Below the pieces are notes generated by a model, which was given only the letters and a program-made list of their open reading frames with translations, had not been told where the DNA came from and searched no databases. A stretch of 64,000 bases of DNA, taken from Granulosicoccus sp. (lineage in GTDB: Bacteria > Pseudomonadota > Gammaproteobacteria > Granulosicoccales > Granulosicoccaceae). The position numbers and the translations under genes were made by a program. Shown one piece after another: positions 57,901 through 64,000 of this stretch. The stretch is from the NCBI GenBank assembly GCA_020627685.1, contig JAHDGK010000011.1:25107-89106 (forward strand). The letters are read 5' to 3'. The first letter of the stretch is position 1, and each line of letters opens with the position of its first letter.

Positions 57901-58430
57901 TTTCCCAGTTGTAAACCCTGAGCGCCTCCATGACTGACAATATGAATCGCATCGACATCATGAAAGTCCTCTAATGCGTTAGAAATTTTTTCGATACCGT
58001 TCGCGTTAGCGTCCAGAATCAAGACTTGATAATGGGTATCGGGATCAACCCGTAGTCCATCTATGAGCGACTCATAATCGGGAGTCGCTGAGTCAACAAA
58101 AATGATCTCCTGCCGCCCCTCGAACTCATACTCAAGTTCATCAAGGGAAGCATCATAAAGTAGAGCTGAATTGGCAGGGTTAGTTTCAAGGTCGCGGTTA
58201 TTTTGTACGTCAGCAAGACCATCCAGGTTGACTAACTCTGAAGCGTCATTCTGACTCGGAGATTCAGTTTGCTGACTCTCTAAAGAGAATGCATCGGACA
58301 GATACAACGCGCTCTGAGTCAAATCTAATGCTGTATTTTCAGCCGTGTACAGTTGATCGACAGCAACCAAGCCCGCAAAGGCATCAGCTGAATACAAAAT
58401 TTTCGGCTCCATGCGCTCAAAGAAAAACAC
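51927..58430 (-). CDS. Giant DUF4347 repeat protein, probable surface adhesin
   Basis: 2167 residues. No ordinary signal peptide; the N terminus has a MEPKILYSADA motif (7-17) like the LEPR-xLL/xSADP motif of giant bacterial surface proteins. Domains in order: DUF4347 (about 106-275; SHGG, YGCELA), a CSLREA-type right-handed beta-helix (about 280-615), cadherin/PKD-like segments (about 615-820), an NHL-like beta-propeller (about 825-1070), and seven repeats of about 121 residues. An acidic Glu/Thr/Ser region follows, then a hydrophobic stretch (GSSMTATAGLSVGYVIWL...) and a charged tail ending GDEVDE. The ending suggests a protein that stays membrane-anchored with its tail inside. Gene order with HlyD-like and M50 genes suggests dedicated export or processing. 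Confidence 0.88.
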   Translation of the reverse strand: MFFFERMEPKILYSADAFAGLVAVDQLYTAENTALDLTQSALYLSDAFSLESQQTESPSQNDASELVNLDGLADVQNNRDLETNPANSALLYDASLDELEYEFEGRQEIIFVDSATPDYESLIDGLRVDPDTHYQVLILDANANGIEKISNALEDFHDVDAIHIVSHGGAQGLQLGNAWLSSLNIDSYSESIQGWATSLNDSADLLIYGCELAADTNGQLLLERLSMLTSADVAASDDLTGASVLGGDWELEHRIGEIDSAVAFDAQLQSKYASVLANFTVNVTDDTVDINPGDGVAVDANGNTSLRAAIMEANALAGDDSITLPSGLYTLTQSGAGEDLAASGDLDVTEQLTIQGAGARTTQIDADSLDRVFDVHAGVGLDISGISILGGSADSGAGIQNAGTLAVEDSVLIANVATGSGGALYTAAGSATSLERVEISQNQAAQGAGIYAESDASIVNTTISTNTSSADGGGIYVQGGAVSLVNTTLADNVASGGASGIQVEPSGSGSAVLRNTLLDNSGDNLAGNIISNGHNIDTNTVSELTDPSDQINVTVDLGPLVNNGGPTRIHELLTGTGTAVAIDPAGLSGAPVVDQRGLTRDVTPDIGAYEASSNSVPVFTSNGPFPVDEGSAVGIVVGDIDANDGDGGAADAGITYTLTSNVDLDGDGNPAFAVDSATGVITVNDDDDLDFEAAPQLSVTVEADDGELTSDILVTADLNDIAPTVSASGATEVNTGEPYALTLTVDEPGTSGITTYTVNWGDGTVTTEAYAGLTTTVTHVYTNVGFTNNITFTANDVNDTITNSDLVTTSFRGGDQIFVIDGDTGTVSDDFFDPTGNDLRNPYGITVGPDGNFYVSGFNSNNIVHFAPDGSYLGIFADATELDDPAGLAWGADGNLYVANNKDDNILRFDPSGAFIDVWSEGGPLDSPEDVVFGPDGNLYISDSTDDQILMVDGDLGGAPTVIINSGLNQPEQLVFDGAGDLFIANGDDNEVARWDGTNLTTYTSHPELDFASGVGIGPDGRIYSTSFQDNTVIRTDGTTDEVFVASGSGGLNDPSQLVFTPDQQVKVTENTPPTAENLNSTSSYNEGDASVSITDIEVTDVDVGEIITASLTLQNTSTGVLTNNDGATYDAASGVWTITDSVDNVNTALANLQFLPAENNDVNTTISVIIDDGDGDGSGPLTGSISLDVTPSNDVPTATNLTTTALITVVGANVPLADIVVSDADTNEVITATLTVDRQEWGRLTPNDNATYNTFTGRWTITGTLSEVNTALANVEYDPIFTNDNNNTIDVVIDDDDNSGPLTGTISIVNSIPNTPPTATNLDSISSYTEGDASVAIDDIEVTDADSGEDVTATLTLANTGTGSLSSNDGATYDASSGVWSISDSVASVNTALENLTFIPLADNEVDTSISVEIDDNDEDGGGPLTGTISLNVTPVNDAPIATNLNSISDYAEGDTSVDIDNIVISDVDANEDVTATLTLADVTTGTLSNNNGASYNSTTGIWEISGALSDVNAALANLQYLPAVNNDLDTSISVEIDDGDEDGSAALSGTITLNVIAENDTAVATNLNSTSNYTEDDLSVDIDNIVVGDIDAGDTIVASLVLSDTSTGALSDNDGASYDVNTGIWSFSGTVEDTNTALANVIFIPAANNELNSSISVSIRDIGTPVSDALTGTVQLIVDPVNDQPTATNIESISTYEEGELSVPIADIVVSDADAGEIITAKLILVDTDTGSLSAEDGAEYDANTGIWTITDTVERVNVALENVVFFPQPDNDRDTSIRVRIDDDDGGEDPKVKGTVTLVVTPVNDAPVVSDLDGSTDYTEGAESVPLNTFSIVDIDSEETITATLVLANVNAGSLSSNDGATYSADTGVWTLTAPVEEVNAALTNVEFIPAPDNTESTTVSVSIDDGDEDASGPIVGTIVINVTPLPDIEPPAAALPDVVTDEEPEEEPEEEAQTEESEEEPASEETTDEEAVEEEFSEESVDVVEQAEDFDSPSTDVVDIDLEAEINDFQVVRDDIDNGVDDKVTRLAVYKPTAINILKSELTDQLNFLQDPLQYIGAESLVYRLDSLREELDSETKTSDKIIGSSMTATAGLSVGYVIWLARSGILLSSALSSLPAWRFIDPLPVLGSLHSDDSDDDESLESMVKEKDEDEVVKQKGDEVDE
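52640..55215 (-). repeat. Seven tandem ~121-residue repeats within the giant protein gene
   Basis: Each unit reads approximately PTATNL-x-S-x-Y-x-EG-x-x-S-V-x-I-x-I-x-V-x-D, then GATYD...GVW.I, VNTALANLxFxP, IDDGDEDG and GTIxLxVTPVND. The units are diverged at DNA level and in phase. Cadherin-like/VCBS-like extracellular repeats with Asp-rich loops that could bind calcium. Span approximate. Confidence 0.85.
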
Positions 58431-58555
58431 AGGCGCACGCGAATCCGATTCGCCAAAATCACTAGAATCAGAGCTTGTAAACCGCTTTTCGATGATTTAC
58501 TCCGAACCTGGAAAGCAAATCAACAGAAAAATAGAATGGGCTACTTTAAGAAACA

Positions 58556-59947
58556 TCAGTAGATTTTACGAGTCGTTGAATCGAAGCCCAAGCCGTCCAA
58601 CATCTGCTGGCGGTTGTCAGCATTTTTTTGTTTGCTAAATACACCCAATGAAATAATGCGCTTGTTGGGACCTTTATCGATTCTGTGAAAGTCCTCGATT
58701 CCTGAAGCCTTTAATTTTTCAACGAGTTCTCGTGCAGCCGCATCATCTTCAGGTTGTCTTATTAAAACCATATAACTCTTAGGCCCAACGGTCTCTGATT
58801 CTTTATTGCTTGATGCTTCAATTTTTGGAGAATCCGTTACATCATCATCCAACGGCACAGCATCAACAACAAGATCTTCAACATTGACGATGGCAGGTAG
58901 CGATGCCGAAGCTAGAACCAGAACAGGTGAGTTCTCATCGGGTAATTCTGATTCACCTGGCTCAGACAGCAGTTCTGGTGCTAGTGGTTCCACGCTGACT
59001 TGTGCATCATAGATTTCATCGCCAACTTCGGAATTCGCAGAATCGGCAAGGATGGAAATCGATGGATTGCTTATATGGGCTGAAGCATCGGTTTCTTCCG
59101 CCGAGTTTGCTTGATCCGCGCCTGGCTTCATAAATTTTAATATGCACTTCAAGCCAGCCGGTATCTGATAATCCGGGTTGGGAATACTCAGTTTCACACC
59201 AAAGCTACTGCTTGCAGCATCACCCACTCGATCAACGGCAATCACTTCTGCCATTAGCTCTTTTTGACGCAGCACTTCCAATAAAATTTCGGCATGCATA
59301 CCTGATTTTATTGAACCAAAATACTCCATGGGTACAATGGCTTCAACCACCAAGGGGTCAAGTTGGGCTAACTGTAAAATCGGCTGATCGTCAACGTGCT
59401 CCCCTGAGTTTTTATAGGTATCGAGTACAAAACCATCAAAAGGCGCTTTAATCAATTTCTGATTTAGCTGCTCTTCTGCTTTTCTCAGTTCCAGTTTTCG
59501 AATTTGGGCCAGCTCTTTGGCCTGTGCCAGATTCCAGTTCGAAAGTTGTAGGTCTCGCTCCGTCTGATCCACGATTTCTTTAGACACATTTTGTTCGTCC
59601 AAGAGACTTTCTACGCGTTCTTTTCGTAGTTCATCAAACTCAACATTCACTGAACTTAACCCAATGCCTGAGCCCGCTCTTGCCCTATACCTTGCCAATT
59701 CGACCGAAGCTCGTTCAACGCTGGCCTCAAGCTGCACAAGCTCCTGCCCTGCAATGACCTCTTGACTGCGTTTGACGAATATTTCATCAATTACACCGGC
59801 AACAGGACTGGAGATATCCACCACTAAATGGGGATTAACCACGCAGTCAATGCCGGGCATCGATTGATAAGGCTGGGAAAACAGGTTCGCATTTACGCTT
59901 TGACTGGATAAAAGAACCGTCAGCAGCGTTGTAAGTCTTGTAATCAT
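58556..59947 (-). CDS. HlyD/RND-type periplasmic adaptor with C-terminal SPOR domain
   Basis: 463 residues. A signal peptide (residues 1-20, ending VNA) is followed by a lipoyl half (DISSPVAGVIDEIFVKRSQEVIAGQ), an alpha-hairpin (about 70-150), the second lipoyl half (KAPFDGFVLDTYKNSGEHV) and a beta-barrel domain. A Glu/Asp/Ser-rich linker leads to a C-terminal SPOR domain (YMVLIRQPEDDAAARELVEKL ... ISLGVFSKQKNADNRQQM). SPOR domains bind denuded peptidoglycan, so this adaptor may be held at the cell wall. Upstream neighbour of the giant protein on the same strand. No RND pump or TolC gene is adjacent. Confidence 0.88.
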   Translation of the reverse strand: MITRLTTLLTVLLSSQSVNANLFSQPYQSMPGIDCVVNPHLVVDISSPVAGVIDEIFVKRSQEVIAGQELVQLEASVERASVELARYRARAGSGIGLSSVNVEFDELRKERVESLLDEQNVSKEIVDQTERDLQLSNWNLAQAKELAQIRKLELRKAEEQLNQKLIKAPFDGFVLDTYKNSGEHVDDQPILQLAQLDPLVVEAIVPMEYFGSIKSGMHAEILLEVLRQKELMAEVIAVDRVGDAASSSFGVKLSIPNPDYQIPAGLKCILKFMKPGADQANSAEETDASAHISNPSISILADSANSEVGDEIYDAQVSVEPLAPELLSEPGESELPDENSPVLVLASASLPAIVNVEDLVVDAVPLDDDVTDSPKIEASSNKESETVGPKSYMVLIRQPEDDAAARELVEKLKASGIEDFHRIDKGPNKRIISLGVFSKQKNADNRQQMLDGLGFDSTTRKIY

Positions 59948-60056
59948 GGAGTTAACACGGATTTTTTGTACTGACTCTCATGATCTGAGCCATCTCTTCC
60001 TATAAATAACTCATCCAATACAGCGACGGTGACCTATATTCGTTGAAAGATAAGTC

Positions 60057-62219
60057 TTAACTAGAGAACGAAGACTGCGAGGCTAAGCTCCTGAATTTTC
60101 TAAGGTAACGATGTATCAGTGCGTCTTTCTCATGAATGAATCGCACATGAACTCTTTGCCCCAAATAACTCCCTGATGTTTCCAAGGGTAAAGCGATTTC
60201 AACTAAGAACACGTTAGATAAGAGCTGCACACCTGATTCGTCCCGAGCATCCACTTTCATGATTCCACCCGATTGCGAACCTAGCAGTTTGTTGGGCAAA
60301 CGATCTGTTGCAAGGGGTAATTCACGGATAAATTCTGCAGAGAAAGTATCCCCCGGCCTACTGCCTAACTTGGCCTCAATAGCGAGCAAATTATTTCTCA
60401 CTGCATCAATGTCCAACTGCGGAACAACCACCAAAGCGCTAATTGATTCAGCCCCGGCAACGTAACCCAGCACGTCACCACGCTTAATGTATCTACCTAA
60501 AAGATCTGGGCCTAACGTCAAAGAGACCCGGCCAGCGCTTCCACTAACAATATCGAGCTCTGATATCTGTTTTTTAACCTGCTCGATGTCCGCCTCGATT
60601 GCGGCAGCTCTGTTGTTCAAAATTTCTGATTGCGTTCTATCCACCAGAAATACAGATTGTTGAGTTGCTTTTACTTCGCCTAACTGCGCCACTAATTTTT
60701 CCAACCGGGATTTAAGCTCTATGTCTTCAAGCCCTAGGATTACACCGCCTTCATCGATAGTGGTACCGTCTGGTGCATTTACGTTTGAGACCACGCCTGT
60801 TGTCTTTGCACGAATGAGCGCTTGTTCAGGTAAATTAACAATACCCTCGCTGTAAGTACTGTGCCCAACGGGTGTTATCAGAGTGGCTACTATCAACAGA
60901 GAAGTCGTACCCGTGAACGCTAACAAGCGCTTCATTCTCCGAGCTTGATAAACTTGTGGGATGAAGTTCCACATGCTGCGAATTAGCGGATAAACGATTT
61001 GCCCGACGACAGCCCACACGGCTAGCAAAACCCCGATTATCAAAAATTTTCCAGCAACCCAAGATGCGATAAAAAGCGTGATAAACACGCGGTAGATTCG
61101 CGAAAGCACGCCGTAGCAAAACAACCATTTTGCTTCTCCGCGCGCGCTAACAGGGCGACTAACATCGGGCATATCAAGAACGTACTTTTTGAATAAATAG
61201 CGAATATATTGGTCAGAACGTGTTCCCAGATTCGGTATTTCTATCAACTCCGATAGAAGGTAGTAACCGTCAAAACGTAGCAATGGATTCGCGTTAAATA
61301 AAAGTGTTGATATACCACCGATTACAGCGATATCAAACGCAAGGTCTCGAACTAGTCCCGGGCCTGTAACCGACCAGACTAACAAAGCCGTTGCCGCAAG
61401 GAGCAGCTCAACCAAGATTCCGGCACCGCAAACTACCAACCTCTGGCTTTTCGAGCTAAATCGATGTGAAGCTGAACTATCTACATACGGCACAGGGAAA
61501 AAAACAAGAAACGTTACGCCCATTTCGCGTACCGCCCCGCCCCAAATCTTGGTCGCGTAGGCGTGCCCGAATTCATGTAGACCTTTGACCAGCGGATATA
61601 ACATCCAGTACCAAATTAAATTTTGCGGGTCTGAAAATCGTGTGGCACTGTGCTCAGCAAGCTCTGCCCCATTAACGGCGACTATGGAAAGACCGGCTAA
61701 AACCACCCCAATCCATATGAATAGCGCTAGCGGTGTTAACAGATGCTTTGCGAAAGCCGCGGTCTTATCCAGAAATCGGTCTGGATCAAGCAGTGGTATT
61801 TTAATCGCAAACGGATTTAGCCCACGTTTTTTTGGAGCGGCCGTTGTAGGCGATTTCCCGTCATGATTCGGCGCATCTTCCGCCGCAAGCAAGCCTGCAG
61901 ACTTCAAATTAGCCAGAAGCAGTATGACATCCCGTTTAAACAAAGCTACGGAGTTTGATCGTTTGCAGTCATCGAACGCCTGTTCAATGGTGCGACTGCC
62001 ATCCAATAGCCTTAAGAATTTCTCCGCCTGATAACTGCACCTAAAGTAACTTTCGTCATGTTGATTGGCGATGATTAACCAAGGTGACCCTCTATAGTGA
62101 TGCTTATAAAAACGCACCGCATTACCCAGTTGAAGCTTCAGGTTCGCAACACTCTGCCAAGCATTCTCCATGGCACTAAGACGGGTATCGGGGCTTAGGG
62201 CAGCCATCGCCAAGCCCAT
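60057..62219 (-). CDS. M50-family membrane metalloprotease-like protein with PqqD-like and lipoyl domains
   Basis: 720 residues. The N-terminal PqqD-like domain (about 38-112; LRLLDGSRTIEQAFDDC) may bind a peptide. The membrane part (about 160-450) has the zinc motif HEFGH (His215-His219) and FNANPLLRFDGYY (Asp317), as in site-2 protease-like families. A HlyD-like part with a lipoyl segment (about 460-660; ALIRAKTTGVVSNVNAPDGTTI) ends the protein. Related proteins are often called putative peptide zinc metalloproteases. Substrate unknown; the giant protein is a good candidate. Its start overlaps the GAF-HlyD gene by 25 bases. Confidence 0.88.
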   Translation of the reverse strand: MGLAMAALSPDTRLSAMENAWQSVANLKLQLGNAVRFYKHHYRGSPWLIIANQHDESYFRCSYQAEKFLRLLDGSRTIEQAFDDCKRSNSVALFKRDVILLLANLKSAGLLAAEDAPNHDGKSPTTAAPKKRGLNPFAIKIPLLDPDRFLDKTAAFAKHLLTPLALFIWIGVVLAGLSIVAVNGAELAEHSATRFSDPQNLIWYWMLYPLVKGLHEFGHAYATKIWGGAVREMGVTFLVFFPVPYVDSSASHRFSSKSQRLVVCGAGILVELLLAATALLVWSVTGPGLVRDLAFDIAVIGGISTLLFNANPLLRFDGYYLLSELIEIPNLGTRSDQYIRYLFKKYVLDMPDVSRPVSARGEAKWLFCYGVLSRIYRVFITLFIASWVAGKFLIIGVLLAVWAVVGQIVYPLIRSMWNFIPQVYQARRMKRLLAFTGTTSLLIVATLITPVGHSTYSEGIVNLPEQALIRAKTTGVVSNVNAPDGTTIDEGGVILGLEDIELKSRLEKLVAQLGEVKATQQSVFLVDRTQSEILNNRAAAIEADIEQVKKQISELDIVSGSAGRVSLTLGPDLLGRYIKRGDVLGYVAGAESISALVVVPQLDIDAVRNNLLAIEAKLGSRPGDTFSAEFIRELPLATDRLPNKLLGSQSGGIMKVDARDESGVQLLSNVFLVEIALPLETSGSYLGQRVHVRFIHEKDALIHRYLRKFRSLASQSSFSS

Positions 62220-63463
62220 AATTTAAGGACATCGACTAATTCGTGAAAAAATATCCAACCGAATCGCCGCTTATCAATGTCTATTTTCGCGATGCCTTCC
62301 ATACCCGGCCTTAGACCTTCTGGCCGATCAACTAGACGCGCCTCTACACGATACGCACTACCCTGTCCGTCTGACGTAAAAACAGGAGATACCTTTTCAA
62401 CAACAAAGGGGAGTTTTTCGTTGGGCATGGACTTCAAAGTAAGCGCCCCTCTAAGCCCATCAGTAACATCTACAACCTGTTTCTCATCTACCAGGATGAT
62501 CAATCGATATTCATCAAGCGGCGCAACTTCGAACAATACATCTCCGGTTTTCACCGGAGCCCCTAAAGAGCGGCTCAGATCCCCGCTGATAATGACCCCA
62601 TTGAGTGATGAAACCAATCTGGAGCGTTTAATTTTCTCTTTCGTTAAATTGAGCTGGGCTTCCGCCTGCCCCACACGTGATTTAAATATGTGCGCCTGAG
62701 TATTATTGCGCTCTGTCAGGGCCTGTCGGTATTGGTGATCATATTCATTGATTTCGGCTGCAAATTTTTGCTGTTCTAACATCAGATCCTGAGTATCAAG
62801 CTCCGCTATGAGCTCTCCAGCAACAACGGTCTTACCTGCTCGTGCATGCGCCGCGGCGACATACCCGTCAAACGGTGCAACAACGGCTCTTTGTATTTCT
62901 CCCTCTAAATTCGCAGCGCCCGTTACCCGATAGGTTCCATTCACCAATACCAACGCCACGAAGAGCGCACCTAGAACCAAAAAGGTTGATGCACCACGTC
63001 GAGACTGTATTTTTTCAGCTAAGCCACCAAGCCTGGGAATTTTACGTGCAGGCTCTGCTACTTCAGGACATCGCAAACTGGGTAACAGACCCAACCATTT
63101 CTCGCCCCACCGAAGCATTTGAATGGTCGTCGATTGTTGCGACGGTTTAATGTTAACCAAAACGGCTAACGCACCATTAACGTTTTCGAAACGCGTTAGA
63201 GGTACCGCAATAATGGTATCTACTGCTACATCGGTGTCCGTCGCAACCGACAAGGTCGTCGTCACCAACTTGCGCTGACTAGAAGCCAAATTGGCCGCCA
63301 TCATCACATCTTCATGGATTGTTTCGGCACTGGGCCAACGTACAACAGGCTCGTCCCCCGGAGAGTTTCGAACCAATACGGCTTGACCAATACCAGGCAC
63401 CATCTGACACAGCAAGTCGAGCCAAGACTGTATTTGATCTGATCTATTAGTCGACATTTTCAC
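62195..63463 (-). CDS. HlyD family membrane-fusion protein with N-terminal GAF-like domain
   Basis: 422 residues. Residues 10-140 have a GAF-like pattern (SWLDLLCQMVPGIGQAVLV, VDTIIAVPLTRFENVNGALAVLV), unusual before a HlyD region. One membrane segment (about 165-187) leads to a periplasmic part. That part has two lipoyl halves (VVAPFDGYVAAAHARAGKTVVAGEL, LVSSLNGVIISGDLSRSLG), a short alpha-hairpin and a beta-barrel (LRPGMEGIAKIDI). The cytoplasmic GAF could gate or recruit something to the complex. First gene of the minus-strand array and overlaps the M50 gene. Confidence 0.87.
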   Translation of the reverse strand: MKMSTNRSDQIQSWLDLLCQMVPGIGQAVLVRNSPGDEPVVRWPSAETIHEDVMMAANLASSQRKLVTTTLSVATDTDVAVDTIIAVPLTRFENVNGALAVLVNIKPSQQSTTIQMLRWGEKWLGLLPSLRCPEVAEPARKIPRLGGLAEKIQSRRGASTFLVLGALFVALVLVNGTYRVTGAANLEGEIQRAVVAPFDGYVAAAHARAGKTVVAGELIAELDTQDLMLEQQKFAAEINEYDHQYRQALTERNNTQAHIFKSRVGQAEAQLNLTKEKIKRSRLVSSLNGVIISGDLSRSLGAPVKTGDVLFEVAPLDEYRLIILVDEKQVVDVTDGLRGALTLKSMPNEKLPFVVEKVSPVFTSDGQGSAYRVEARLVDRPEGLRPGMEGIAKIDIDKRRFGWIFFHELVDVLKLWAWRWLP

Positions 63464-63485
63464 CGGATAGAGAAAGCATTTGCAC

Positions 63486-63564
63486 GTCAGATTTCATGAA
63501 AAGCCTTCTGACATAGGTAATCGGTGGTATTCACACCGATGGAGTGCCTATGTAACCGGGTTAC
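63486..63564. repeat. Nested inverted repeats upstream of the GAF-HlyD gene
   Basis: Three adjacent structures lie 23-101 bases before the ATG at 63463. The first is GTCAGA/TCTGAC (63486-63491, 63507-63512). The second is nested: ACATAGG/CCTATGT (63511-63517, 63547-63553) enclosing ATCGGTG/CACCGAT (63520-63526, 63534-63540). The third is the palindrome GTAACC-G-GGTTAC (63552-63564). This could be a folded 5' leader or a cluster of operators. The rest of 63464-63758 shows nothing else I can identify. Confidence 0.55.
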
Positions 63565-63758
63565 CTTTCGCAGGAATCAAGTGCACAGGTTTCAAGTACA
63601 TCCATTGTGCCAATCGTTCTGTCGACGGATTATTGCCCCATCTCTATAGGTAACATCACGGGAATTTATTCTACCCAACCAGAAATTGCTAGGGTAAACA
63701 TGGCCTATCGCAAATGGATAAGCCGTGTCATTTAGACTTTATATAGAGTGCAGAAAAA

Positions 63759-64000
63759 CTACGGACTCACAACATTAGACATCTCGCTTACCCGTCCACA
63801 CCCATCCACCGCATTTAGTGAGTATTGATAGGAACTATCGAACACATCTTCACCGTATAAATAGAAGCTTCCATTTATTTCAAGAGGCTCGGCATTCACG
63901 AGCGTGCCGTTTATAAATATGTTGAAGTGCACGCCCAATCGCGTTGGGTAAGCATTTTTCTGCCAGAAGAGCTCTCCCACTGTTCTACCGTAGCTTCGAA
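63759..64000 (-). CDS. C-terminal end of a fibronectin-III-like protein (partial)
   Basis: The frame is open to the window's right edge, so the gene continues beyond it; an internal GTG at 63980 is probably not the start. The visible 80 residues have a beta-sandwich pattern ending YQYSLNAVDGCGRVSEMSNVVSP, typical of the last strands of an Fn3-like domain. Likely an extracellular protein. It is upstream of and codirectional with the HlyD/M50 array, with a 295-bp gap. Confidence 0.55.
   Translation of the reverse strand, partial: RSYGRTVGELFWQKNAYPTRLGVHFNIFINGTLVNAEPLEINGSFYLYGEDVFDSSYQYSLNAVDGCGRVSEMSNVVSP

Noticed and set aside
47229-63463. Standard type I secretion locus
   Set aside because: HlyD-like proteins are present, but no ABC exporter, no TolC-like gene and no RTX-type C terminus on the giant protein.
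63495-63575. Cyclic-di-GMP (GEMM-I) riboswitch on the plus strand, because of AAAGCC and GTAACCGGGTTACC
   Set aside because: The 3' part resembles the GEMM end, but the 5' half with GCACAGGGCAAACC is missing, and the strand is opposite to the neighbouring genes.

Overview
The window is a single stretch of a gammaproteobacterial chromosome of moderate GC content. Three gene clusters have the layout typical of that class: lptD-surA-pdxA-rsmA-apaG-apaH, miaB-ybeZ-ybeY-corC-lnt and mltB-rlpA-dacA-ybeD-lipB-lipA. The genus cannot be named from the sequence alone. I saw no tRNA, rRNA, CRISPR array, complete insertion sequence or prophage.

Layout. 1-9.9 kb: edge of a VOC-family gene, yajQ, then a small plus-strand group (DUF423 membrane protein, pdxH, DUF1499 protein), a hybrid histidine kinase, the minus-strand lipoate/cell-wall operon and ung. 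10-20.6 kb: the outer-membrane-biogenesis and B6 operon on the plus strand, then lgt-thyA-folA, rlmI and an rsd-like gene on the minus strand. 20.8-31 kb: ycgN, rubredoxin-fbp, hemL with a sulfotransferase-like gene, a small beta-barrel protein, gcvH and the miaB-lnt operon. 31-36 kb: sulfate activation (a transposase-like/CysD fusion, then CysN-CysC) with a nucleoside hydrolase. 36-41.4 kb: tandem DUF1127 protein, TauE-type permease, glycosyltransferase and a glycine betaine/proline ABC importer. 41.7-47.2 kb: ahcY-metK, a glutathione transferase, a DUF4403 lipoprotein and a DUF2058 protein. 47.2-63.5 kb: a minus-strand array with a GAF-HlyD adaptor, an M50 peptidase-lipoyl membrane protein, a HlyD-SPOR adaptor, a 2167-residue repeat protein, a hybrid kinase with two HPt domains and a REC-GGDEF-EAL regulator. 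The right edge holds the end of another beta-rich protein.

Two regions stand out. First, cysD carries about 285 extra N-terminal residues that look like a domesticated IS630-type transposase (HTH, winged helix, degenerate DDE fold). It sits behind a 513-bp AT-rich leader with inverted repeats. Second, the 47-63 kb array looks like a dedicated export, processing and anchoring system for one giant surface protein, with c-di-GMP and phosphorelay genes immediately downstream on the same strand. It contains no ABC exporter and no TolC-like gene, so it does not match a standard type I secretion locus. The giant protein starts with a MEPKILYSADA motif, followed by a DUF4347 domain whose SHGG and YGC motifs resemble a caspase/CHAT dyad.
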